Shown in pieces: positions 54,191-64,000 of a stretch of 64,000 nt of DNA (positions are counted from its first letter, which is position 1; every line of letters starts with the position of its first letter). This DNA is from Erythroxylum novogranatense (taxonomy: Eukaryota; Streptophyta; Magnoliopsida; Malpighiales; Erythroxylaceae), in the NCBI GenBank assembly GCA_029891385.1, contig CM057228.1, positions 53,593,783 to 53,657,782 on the forward strand, given 5' to 3'. Under the pieces are notes generated by a model. That model saw only the letters and a list, made by a program, of their open reading frames with translations. It was not told the DNA's origin and ran no database searches. The translations under genes and the position numbers were made by a program.

Positions 54191-57055
54191 TCACAGATGC
54201 AAGCTTCCAGAAGGACAGAGGCAGTGGGACAGAAAGCTGTGATGGAAGTGGGTAGCTCTGGTGTACCTAAGAGAGCTTATCCTCCAGACAGATCCAGGAG
54301 GCAAGCACCAGCTAGAGTGTTTGCAATGACTCGAGAGGAGGCAGAGACCGCTCCAGAAGTGGTGACTGGTATGGTAAAATTGTTTGATATTGATGTTATA
54401 GCTTTGATTGATCCAGGTTTTACCCACTCCTTTGTGTCGTCGGGTAGAACTGTTTGTGGTAGAGACCTGAGCCCATTGGATACTCCGCTGATGGTGAGTA
54501 CTCCGATTGGCCAGCATATTATTATCAGTCAAGTGTATAGAGACTGTGAGATAGCGATTAGTGGAGGGAAATTTGTGGTGGATTTGATGCCTTTGAAGAT
54601 GGGAGGATTGGATGTGATCCTAGGTATGGATACCTTAGAGAAGTATCACGCCAAATTAGATTGCAAGCAAAAGACAGTGGTATTCGAGCTAGAGGATGGC
54701 AGAAAAATGGTATTTGTGGGAGATAGGAAAGCCAGTCCGCCTCGGATTGTTTCAGCTATGACAGCTGAGAGACTGATGAGTATGGGTTGTGAAGCGTTTC
54801 TGGCCTATGTGTTAGACACGGAGGCAGATAGAGGGAGGTTGGAAGATATTCCTGTAGTCAGGGAATTTCTGGATGTCTTTCCTGAGGAATTGCCAAGACT
54901 ACCTCAGCCTAGGGAAATTGAGTTTCCCGTGGAGCTTCTTCCAGGTACTACGCCGATCTCAATTCCGCCTTACCGGATGGCTCCGGCGGAATTGAAAGAG
55001 CTTAAGGTGCAATTGGAGGATCTATTAGAGAAGGGTTATATTAGGTCGAGCTCTTCACCTTGGGGAGCTCCGGTTCTTTTTGTGAAGAAGAAGGATGGAT
55101 CGTTGCGGATGTGTGTGGATTATAGGAAGTTGAATCATGCTACCATTAAGAACAGGTATCCGCTCCCGCGCATAGATGATTTGTTTGACCAATTGCAAGG
55201 GGCGAGAGTCTTTTCCAAGATAGATTTGAGATCGGGTTATCATCAGTTGAGGATTAAGGAGACCGATGTGTCCAAGACTGCTTTTAGGACGCGGTATGGC
55301 CACTTTGAGTTTCTGGTTATGCCTTTCGGGTTAACGAATGCTCCTGCAGTCTTTATGGATTTGATGAATAGAGTTTTCAAGTCTTTCCTAGATCAATTTA
55401 TCATTGTCTTTATTGATGATATATTGGTCTATTCTAAGAGTGATGGGGAGCACGAGGATCATTTGAGGGTTGTTTTGGAGACTTTGAGAAAGAATGAGCT
55501 GTATGTCAAATTCGATAAGTGCGAATTTTGATTAAGGGAAGTAGTATTTCTCGGGCATGTGATTTCAGAGCGTGGAGTACATGTGGATCCACAAAAGATA
55601 GAGGCTGTGGTTAAATGGGAAGCACCTAAGAATGTGGCTGAAGTGAGAAGTTTCTTGGGACTAGCTGGATATTACAGGAGGTTTGTGGAGGGCTTTTCTA
55701 TGATAGCTGCTCCACTTTCCAAACTGACGAGAAAGAATCAGAAGTTTGAGTGGACTGAGGAGTGTCAGAGTAGTTTTGAGGAGTTGAAGAATAGGCTTAC
55801 TACTGCACCGATTTTGACATTACCTTATGGTGAGGATGGATACATTGTATACAGTGACGCTTCCAGGAAGGGCTTAGGGTGTGTATTGATGCAAGGAGAG
55901 AAAGTGATTGCCTATGCTTCTAGGCAATTGAAGCCTTATGAGATGAACTACCCTATTCATGATTTGGAGTTGGCTGCTATTATTTTCGCATTGAAGATTT
56001 GGAGACACTACTTGTATGGAGTTACTACTAGAGTATTTACGAACCATAAGAGCCTTAAGTACTTGTTGACTCAGAAAGAGCTGAATTTGAGGCAGAGGCG
56101 ATGGTTGGAGTTATTAAAAGATTATGATTTTGTGATAGACTACCATCCGGGGAAAGCTAATGTGGTAGCTGATGCATTGAGTAGGAAGTCCACTATGGCA
56201 CATGTGGAGACAGTGTACCTTCCTTTGCTGAAGGAATTAGCCAGACTTGATGTGACATTGAGGCAAGTTGAGCCTGACTGTATTTTGGCAAATTTCAGAG
56301 TGAGACCAGTGTTGAGGGGGAAGATCAAAGAATTGCAGGAACGGGATGAGTACTTGAGTAAGCTTAGAGAAGAGATAAAAGATGGCAATCCCTCTGATGT
56401 AGAGGTAAAGGAAGATGGATTGATGGTTATGGGTGACAGATTGTGTGTTCCACATGTGTTAGAGCTGAAGGATGAGATCCTTGATGAAGCGCATAACGCT
56501 CCTTATGCAATGCATCCAGGAAGTTCTAAGATGTATCGGGATTTGAAAGACCATTTCTGGTGGAAGGGAATGAGGAAAGATGTGGCAGAGTATGCGAAAA
56601 GATGTTTAGTGTGTCAGCAAGTTAAAGCTGAACACCAAGCACCTTCAGGCAAGCTTAATCCTTTGCCAATTCCGGAATGGAAATGGGAGAAGATTTCCAT
56701 GGATTTTCTGATGGGTTTACCGAGGACTAGTAGGAAGCATGACGCTATTTGGGTGATTGTTGATAGGTTGACCAAGTCGGCACACTTCTTGCCAATTAAA
56801 CAGATGGATTCTTTGAATGTTTTGGCTAAGAAGTATGTAGATGAGGTAATCAGACTTCATGGGATTCCGAGTTCGATAGTGTCTGATAGGGATCCTAGGT
56901 TTACCTCCAGATTTTGGGAAAGTTTGCAGGAGGCTCTGGGGACTAGATTGCATTTCAAGACTGACTTTCCATCCATGGATCGATGGACGATCGGAGAGGA
57001 CGATCTGGACTTTGGAGGCTATGTTGAGAGCTTTGCGTTGGATTTCAAAGGTTAG
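54191..57055 (+). pseudogene. Chromovirus pol: protease, RT, RNase H, integrase (broken)
   Basis: Protease motif [12 protein letters not shown] is near 54404-54440 and has D-P-G in place of the common D-S/T-G. Reverse transcriptase runs about 54900-55620 with [11 protein letters not shown] and [13 protein letters not shown] is the YXDD-type active site, at about 55410. Ribonuclease H (55840-56180) keeps YSDAS, DLELAA and VVADALSR. The integrase zinc finger is H...H at about 56490-56520 with C-x-x-C (RCLVCQ) near 56610. The core has ISMDFL (first Asp) and VSDRDPRF (second Asp). Lesions are TGA at 55529 (in KCEF*LREVV), and a frame change near 56965 that reverts near 57040 and scrambles the region of the catalytic Glu. 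A TAG at 57053 ends the piece. Confidence 0.92.
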
Positions 57056-57810
57056 TGGGATGATTACCTACCTTTGATTGAGTTTGCTTACAATAATTCC
57101 TATCACTGGGAATTGGATGGCACCTTATGAGGCTTTGTATGGTAGGAGATGCAAGACTCCTTTATGTTGGGATGAGGAAGGTGAGAGGAAGCTTGTAGGA
57201 CCTGAGCTAGTGCAGGTTACAGTGGATAAAGTCAAATTGGTAAAACAGAGGCTTAAAGCAGCTCAAGATAGGATGAAGAGCTACACGGATTCCCATAGGA
57301 AAGAGATGGAGTTTGAAGTGGGTGAGAAGGTGTTTCTTAGAGCTTCTCCATGGAAAGGTATTTTGAGGTTTGGCAAGAAGGGCAAGCTTAGCCCGAGGTA
57401 CATAGGCCCATATGAGATCATTGAGAGGATCGGGCCTTTGGCTTATAAGTTAGATTTGCCATTGGAGTTGTCTAAGATTCACAATGTTTCATGTGTCGAT
57501 GCTAAGGAAGTACAGATCGGATCCTTCGCACATAGTTCAACCTTCAGAGGTTCAGTTGAGAGAGGATTTGACTTATGAGGAACAACCAGTGGAGATCTTG
57601 GATTCCAAGGAAAAAGTGTTAAGGAACAAGATTGTGAAGCTGGTTAAGGTCTTATGGAGGAACCATTCGATCGAGGAGGCTACTTGGGAGCCTTTGGAAG
57701 CCATGAGGGAGAAGTATCCCTACCTCTTCATGGATTCAGGTAAGGATTTCGAGGACGAAATTCTTTTAGGAGGGGAGAATTGTTGGGCCCCGAAAAAAAA
57801 TTTTATTTGA
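57056..57810 (+). pseudogene. Integrase C-terminus and chromodomain-like tail (broken)
   Basis: Contains MAPYEALYGRRCKTPLCW after a frame change near 57105, then KVFLRASPWKG and the GPYEIIERIGPLAYKLDLP phrase. A second frame change near 57480 leads into FHVSMLRKYRSDPSH. The final segment, EILDSKEKVLRNKIVKLVKV followed by LWRNHSIEEATWEP, is the chromodomain-like tail that in this class is thought to guide integration to heterochromatin. Its frame stays open to 57810, slightly into the 3' LTR. The tail is well preserved despite upstream lesions. Confidence 0.85.
57768..57779 (+). promoter_or_regulatory. Chromovirus polypurine tract
   Basis: AGGAGGGGAGAA directly before AT and the 3' LTR start TGTTGGGCCCCG at 57781. 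The upstream GAGGACGAAATTCTTTT is shared with the minus-strand tract near 18968. Confidence 0.9.
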
Positions 57811-58085
57811 ATTAATTATTTATTGATTTATGGATTTATTCGTTAATTATTTTTATTTTGCCTTAATTGATTTAATTATGTGTTTATATAGATATTTTTA
57901 TGTTGGGCTTGGAAATTAGAAGTTGGGACTTTAAATGAAGGCTTGGACCTAATATTGGAAAGTATGGGCTTTAGGAATGAATGAATAAGAAGAAGGAGGA
58001 TTAGAAATTAATGGATGATGTGTAGTGGGCTTGTAGAAGGAGGAGAGCCCAATAGAGTTGCTTGTGAGTTATAAGAAGGAGAGCT

Positions 58086-60780
58086 TGTAGCACCCCACTC
58101 CTGCCAGACCCGAACTCGATATCGATGGTGATATCCGAGCCCGTGACCATGAGGTGGTATGCTAGAAGCGAGACCATGCGATTTTAAAACTCATTATGAC
58201 ATCTTTTTCCTTTTGAAAACACTCGAGTGCGCAGAAATCAATAAACAATTTGGGGCCCGCGATATGGAAACATTTTAAATCAAACACTATTTCAATAATC
58301 AATTCACAATACAATATTAATCAGTTGGGGCCCTCTAAAATAACAGTACAATTCATAAATCGAAAGAATCAAATGCGGACATGAGATCCATCCCGACCGA
58401 ACTCGACTTGCTCATTGAAATCATACTCCCGTTTGTCTAACGGGGTACTAGCCAAATCCTGAAAAATAATTGCAATGTTGGGTGAGTTTGCGAACTCAGT
58501 GAGAAACCATCATCGATGGTTCACTCAAATCATGCATTACATAAATTGCGACAAACGCAAGCACAATAATATTCAATTAACATTATTATATAACAATTTA
58601 CATGAGTCTATAACAATTTACGATATCATATCCCAATTCTGAAAGAATCATGGCATCACGTAATCAGTCAGTATCATACAACAATCATTCATGTGTATAC
58701 AATGCATATGTGACTCTTTTCGGTTATTCAAGATACTATGCCCAAGTGCTCGGTCAAGATTCAATGGGGACGCGTCGAGATTTCTCCCTCGGGCTCGAGG
58801 CGGTCGATCTGATGTTCGAGCTCGAGGCTCTTTTCGGTGATAATAGCACTGGGTCACATTTCCATTATCGATCGTGCATTTATGCATGCAATTGATGTTC
58901 GATAATTGAGTGTATGGCTATAAAAGCCCAAAGATTACATTCCTCAAGATCATCACAAGAATCCAATCCAATACAAGAGTCCAATCCAATACAAGAGAAA
59001 CATGCCATTCGATCATGTATAATTCAATAATCATGCAATTTCACATTGGCAAGTAATTTCACGTTGAGCAATTAGGCGATCAGAATTTGAGAAACCAACT
59101 AGGTTACTCACTGTTACTTCGAGCTCTTGCTGGAAGTTCCAAAGAATGTCCGTGGAATGACGATCCAACGGCGCCTCTATAACAGTAAAATACAGTCCCA
59201 TTACTAGATGCTCAATTAAACAATTCAATGATGCATACGTCTCTATGAAATTATGTACAATGCATGTTCACGATTTTCCCAGCGCTAAAACCCAATTTTG
59301 AACTCTTATGTCCCATTCCAACTCTTCGCTCAATTGATCGACAATAATTGGTCCAATCCTATAATTCAGTCAATTTTTCTCAATTCGCACTCCCTATAGC
59401 AATTCCCTATCCTTTGGGCCAAAACCCCTATTGAAAATCTCAATTAAAACCCCAATTGTCTCAATTCAATATTTAGGTCACACTATGAACCATAATTGGC
59501 CTTAATCTCGATAAATCAATACCAATTAAATTAAATTCTAACTCCCATAATTATCCTCAATTGTAGACCTCTTTCTCTAGTTCATAATGAATCGAGAATC
59601 ACCTCAATCGGAGGTCTATACCATAAATTATGTCCAATAAACAAACACTCATTCAATCAGAAAACTGTCATTCGTCGCGACCTACAGCCCTCGCCGTGAC
59701 GAAGAAGAGATCTTCTTGCGGTGTGAAGCACGCCACCGGGCAAGGCGTCCTCTCTTGACTCGCCCGCGACGTAGGTGAAGGTGTTCGCCGCGGCGTGGAA
59801 CCAGGCGCTCGCTGCGGCGTCTCGCTGCTCTCGTCATGAAAGCATCGATTTCTAGCCAGCAGGTCATGACGCGATGTGTCTCTTCGTCTTCTCCTACGAT
59901 TTTTCGCCATTAATGCTATTTAAAACCTCCATTAAACATCCTAACTACTCAATCTTTCACAATAAATGTCATAAATACATGAAACAACTACTAATAACAA
60001 CATTAAAGCCATTAAAACTTACCAATCAAAGATCAATCCACAAATCTCTCAAAATCACCGTAAACCCTAAATCTTTCTCAAATCAACGATAACTCACTCC
60101 AATCCTTCTCAACCTTCATCAATCACAATAAATTAGTTAGGCTAGCACAATAGGAAGAAAACCATAGAGGAAAGATCGAAGAATCCTTACCTATGGAGGA
60201 AATCGAAATCACCGTGGGAGAGAAGAAGAAATGCCTTAGGTAATTCCCACATTCAAACTTAGCTATTTATAGACAAAGGTCTCCAACTCAGTCCAAATTT
60301 CAGTCTCTAAATTTCAATGGCTCAACATTTTAAATTTCCTAACAGTATCACTCTAATTTTTCCATCTCCATTGGACAATTCTTTCAGTACTATACAGTCA
60401 ATCGATCTGTCACTCCAAAATTTTTGGTCCGAGCATTTTCTCCCGAATTTTCCAAAAATTTCCTATAAGCCACTATCAATTATCAATTACACTTAGACTA
60501 TTCTAAATCAGTCATTCGAACCCACTTACTCCCAATTCTCGATTAATCAATCCTAATCCTGTCAGTTCAGTCAGTTTTCAGTTCGCAATCTAATCAATTC
60601 ATACTCACAATAAAATGCCGAAAAATCATGAATGCATGCACCTATGAATAAATGCATATGCAAGAAACCTGTTTCTCTATGATCAGAGGCCAGTAACATG
60701 TTCAATCGGTAAATGCAATGAAACCTATCAGTCCGTCCTAATTACCAAAATACCCTTACTAACAGTAACGGGATGTTACA
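58086..60780 (-). mobile_element. Solo LTR in the 3' LTR, minus orientation (2695 bp)
   Basis: The plus strand runs TGTAGCACCCCACTCC to AACGGGATGTTACA, flanked by GAGCT at 58081-58085 and 60781-60785. Its reverse complement starts TGTAACATCCCGTTACTG and follows the solo LTR at 48990 for most of its length. The last ~380 bp (plus-strand 58086-58460) differ from the other copy, beyond the shared TTTTTCAGGAT point. The host text GAGAGCTCCAAAACTATGTA is uninterrupted at 47291 in the 5' LTR. Confidence 0.93.
59670..59880. repeat. CpG-rich block in the inverted solo LTR
   Basis: Reverse-complement relative of 49895-50115, with CGTCGCGACCTACAGCCCTC and CGCCGCGGCGTGG-type units. It has diverged more than the surrounding LTR. 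Frames across it (60-80 codons) are not genes. Confidence 0.65.
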
Positions 60781-63595
60781 GAGCTCCAAAACTATGTAGT
60801 TTTGGGAGGAGGGCTTTAAGTTGAGATATATAAAAGAGTTAAAGAGTTAAGTTATTAGAGAAGAGAAGTAGCAAAGTGTCGTAAGTCACTTGAAGGAAGA
60901 AAGTTAAAAACGTGAGCTAGCAAGGAGAGGAGAGCTTCGGCCAAGAGAGCAAGGGAGAGCCGTAGGAGGCTTGGAGGAAAGAAGAAAGAAGAAGAAAGAA
61001 GGAGAAAAAGAGAAGAAATCTTCTTGTGAGAGGTAAGTTTTACCTTTACTTAAGCTAGGTTTAAAAATGGTGTAAGATGGAAGTTAGGGTTTGTGTAGAG
61101 ATTGAAGAAAGATAGAGAGAAAGGTGAGATCTATGGAGTTTGGGGACTTTTAAGCTAAGGTCTTGGGTATTCTAGCTTAAATGACTTATGGGTAGGTTAG
61201 GTTTAAAGTATACTTTTATTTTGCTTGATTTTTATGAATGCTATGCTTTCTTTTAGAATATAAATAGTGAATGGAGTATGTTTTGATTGAAGGAAATCAA
61301 GAGAACCCCACTCACGACAAGGAGGAAGGGCAATCTTGAATTCAGATACCGACGATAGGGGGTAACATTTTTATAGTTGTTGTGTAATGGAAAAATGCCC
61401 TATGTGTGCTATCTTTGATAATTATGTGCATATTGAAATTGTATTTCCTTTGATTTAAAAGTAAAGTGTGAAACTATGATGATTCGAAAGAATGAAAGAA
61501 GCATAAAATGCTATTCTTGTGCTTGAATATGTGATCATAAATTGGTTGTGATTGGGCGAGAGAGAACCTACTTCGATAAGTCACGTGCACGGTGACCCCC
61601 CTTTTGCCTTCTCTCGGCAGCCCACTTGTGGCCCACGAGATTCAAAAATGGACTCGTCGTGTTTACGGTAAACTTCGGTTTCTGTCGTGTTTATGGAACT
61701 CTTGAGCCAAATGTGTGCATTTCATCATTTAATTATGTTTATGATGCATAATATGTGTTTTTAATTGCAAGAGGATTCCATGTTATGCCTTATGTGATGA
61801 GTTGAGTTAATTGTGATTTATGTGACAAAGTTGAGTATTTCAGCATATTATGCAAATTGCTAATGCTTTCGATTATTAATGATGTGTTGTGTGGCTCATT
61901 ACCCGATGGCTATAAACATGTTATCCACTGAGTAGTATTAGCTCACCCCATTCTCCCTCCTCAGGTGCAAATTCAAGTTGAGAGCTGAACCTTGCAAAAA
62001 GCTTCGGTCATCACTCCAAGAAATTTAGCTACTTTTGTATTAAGTTAGTAACTAGCTTTTGGAATAGCTTTGTAAGCATATTGATCATTGAGCATCCCAT
62101 CTTTTGTATTTTGTACTTGATCTTGATGAATATGCCAATATGTAACCAAAAAAATGCATGAATCTTTGTTATGATTTGAAAAGAGTATGAGAGTGTCAAT
62201 ACTCTCTTGTCTTGTGTTGATGTTGATTTGTGTACTGTGTATGGCCTTGAAATAGTGTGTATGAGTATTATTAATTTTTGAGTTGCTGATGAGGTTGCCT
62301 TGAGAGAGCTCGCTGGAAATGTGCCAAGGATTTGTGAGTTGTGGAAGTTTCTGCAAAATTCTGGGTAGGTTGTGTTTTCTGCAATTTCTGTATTGTTATA
62401 GGTCAATTGGGATTATTGAGGCTCCTTGAGAGTGATAGGTGAGCAATAGAGCTCTCCCAGGAGGTTTTATGAGTTATTCATGATGTGTTAAATTGGTAGG
62501 TGTGGTTGTTAGAATTAAATGCAGGTGCTGTCAAATTGACAGATCTTAGGCAGAAGCTTCGAGTCTACTTTTTACCCTTATAGAGTTGGAGTTTAGGTTG
62601 GTGATATTCATGAAAGTTTTAGATAATTCTTTTACCTTTCCATAGACACTAAGTTTGCTAAATTTGGAGTTCTAGGTCAAAAGTTATGGAGGTCGCAAAT
62701 TCTGGTGCTGTTAGGGAGAGCTAGTCGATCGGCCTTAATGTAAATTTTTGATTCCCTTATAGTTCGAGCTTGCTTGTGAGTCCTTCTTGAAAAATGTATA
62801 TTTTTCTTCTAGCTTTCCAACGCTTCCGACCGTGTCCGATTTGGAGCTCGGAGTAAAAAATTATGAGGGTTAGAAGTCAGATAGGTCGGGCTGTAGGGCA
62901 GGTCGCCCAGGCTCTCGCGGGCAAGCGAGTGCCAGGCGTCCGCTGACGAGCGAGAGCGAGCGCCCCATCCGGGCGAGCGCCAAGCTCTTGCGAGCGTTTG
63001 GGGTCAGTTTCTGGCCGACCGACCCCTCTTCCTTCTTTTGGCCATAACTTGTTGTGTAGACCTCCGATCGATCTCATTTTCGAAGCGATGGATTTATAAG
63101 ATATTTTTCTAACTTTCTACATCTGATTTATCAGTTTTTATTTTAAATTGAAAAAGGTGGTTTGAAACAAAGTGTGGAGGTCGGCTGATCAAGTCCGAAT
63201 ATACTTTACTAATTTTGAGATACCTTGAGCAATAGAGCTCCGATCAAAGCGATTCTTGTTTTAAATTAAACTAAAGACATAAACCTACAAGTTTTATGAA
63301 GGAACCGATCCGCAATTAAGCCTTTAAGATTTTCAAATTCTGACCTGAAGTCGGTAGTGCTCAATTTTAGCTGTTTTCTTTGAAATAACATTTTTGCCAT
63401 AACTTCTTCATTTCTAATCCAAATTGAGCGTTTTCAGTGGCGTTGGAATCGTGAGAGCATAAGGATCATATTTTCTTAAAAATCCCATCCAACTTTTCTA
63501 TTGCAAGTTTTCCCTATTGTGGTGAGTTATGGGTCTTCTATGCTTATGTGTGCTTGTGTGGTCCGAATGTTGGGCCTCGGAGACGGGGTCCAACA

Positions 63596-63600
63596 AAAAT
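63596..63600. repeat. Target-site duplication AAAAT, right copy
   Basis: Partner of 46980-46984. The interrupted minus-strand gypsy element resumes directly after it. Confidence 0.9.
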
Positions 63601-64000
63601 AGTAGGTTCTATTACTTTACTCCCTCTCCTACCAGACTGTGCTCCAGAAATCAATGTACAATCTCTAATCTGATGATCATGTGAGCCACATCAAAGGTAG
63701 GCTCCTGTCAGTCTCCAGCATACACCACTATGCTTATTCCCACAATACTGACAAACTGGCAATGGACCTAGTGTTGCACCTCTATTATTTCTAGTCTAAG
63801 AAAAACCACCCCTATGTCTAAATCTAGACTGTCTAGATCCAGCTGGTGGTCTGAATGCTCGGGTTTGATGTTTACTGAACCTTCTGTTAGAACCACCCTG
63901 AGACTCACTGGGCCTCTTCTGACTAGTTTCTGATCTCTGCTTAAGTTGATTGTCCCTCAACAATTGTTCCTTTCGGATCGAGGCTACTCTGAGCTTAGTG
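63601..64000 (-). pseudogene. Gag zinc-knuckle region of the minus-strand gypsy element (partial)
   Basis: Minus-strand translation gives VCQYCGNKHSGVCWR (about 63760-63720), the cysteine cluster that precedes the zinc knuckle in this lineage. It is followed by a CCHC-like CGSHDHQIRDC (about 63690-63655) in which the first Cys position is lost next to a TGA at 63691-63693. Upstream (toward 64000) is Arg/Gln-rich gag text. It continues the pol fragments that end at 46979, so the AAAAT-flanked chromovirus split this element between gag and protease. It runs off the window. Confidence 0.85.

Larger units (their letters stand above)
46985..63595 (+). mobile_element. Ty3/gypsy chromovirus (Tekay/Del-like), 16.6 kb with nested solo LTRs
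   Basis: Two LTRs of about 3.1 kb (without their insertions) flank an internal region with PBS, gag, protease, RT, RNase H, integrase and a chromodomain-like C-terminus. The 5-bp duplication AAAAT is perfect. Long LTRs, initiator-Met primer site and C-terminal chromodomain-like text point to the Tekay/Del lineage of chromoviruses; the lineage is an inference. A 270-bp stretch of the two LTRs read by eye differs at about three or four positions, so insertion is relatively recent. Both LTRs were later hit by solo LTRs of another family. Confidence 0.93.
57781..63595 (+). mobile_element. Chromovirus 3' LTR, split by a solo LTR
   Basis: TGTTGGGCCCCG to GGGGTCCAACA, net about 3115 bp after removing the 2695-bp insertion and one duplication. 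It matches 46985-52894 closely throughout, including the TATA-like site at about 60825, the R/U5-like block near 61940 and the CpG-rich block at 62895-62995. Open frames on its minus strand (for example 62045-62406) have counterparts at 48553-48914 only because the LTRs are copies. Confidence 0.92.

Overview
This window is repeat-dominated nuclear DNA of a flowering plant, probably a eudicot with a large genome. The evidence is the AT-rich background, the density of Ty3/gypsy chromovirus and Ty1/copia elements with initiator-Met-tRNA-type primer binding sites, and a Mutator-like (MULE) transposase with a spliceable intron. I see no intact host gene, rRNA, tRNA or CRISPR array. Everything that looks protein-coding is a transposable-element remnant, except one broken GRF-type zinc-finger gene that may itself belong to the MULE.

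Layout. 1-6886: right part of a long LTR whose left end lies outside the window. It carries a ~200-bp tandem array (about 455-2550) and is interrupted by a related solo LTR (4001-6115). 6960-10106: a decayed Ty1/copia element. 10107-14719: AT-rich sequence with no gene, possibly the remains of a Tat/Athila-like element. 14725-21166: an odd composite bounded by a CTTAC duplication. It contains two full-length 2.1-kb LTRs in inverted orientation only 7 bp apart, a polypurine tract on the minus strand, and a diverged LTR tail. 21172-37494: MULE 5' region and transposase, split at 26898/36796 by a 9.9-kb copia element (26899-36795). 38420-38895: minus-strand GRF zinc-finger remnant, with an LTR inserted just upstream of its apparent start at 38903.

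From 38903 to the right edge is a Russian-doll nest. A gypsy LTR (38903-39708) is interrupted by a second, minus-strand gypsy element (LTR 39709-43432, pol 43480-46979, gag resuming at 63601). That element is interrupted by a third, plus-strand chromovirus (46985-63595, duplication AAAAT). Both LTRs of the third element carry a solo LTR of one further family, in opposite orientations (48990-51762 with duplication TTCAT; 58086-60780 with duplication GAGCT). If the MULE continues beyond the right edge, this is five insertion levels.

No element looks autonomous: every polyprotein has stops and frameshifts. I did not find a convincing new biological system. The most unusual structure is the inverted-LTR composite at 14.7-21.2 kb. 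Other points worth checking are the shared 'LTR modules' (CpG-rich blocks and conserved AT-rich phrases) that occur in several families at different places relative to the promoter, the repeated TGACGTCA-like sites in the left LTR, and the MULE/GRF pairing. All similarity statements come from reading by eye; no alignment or database search was run.
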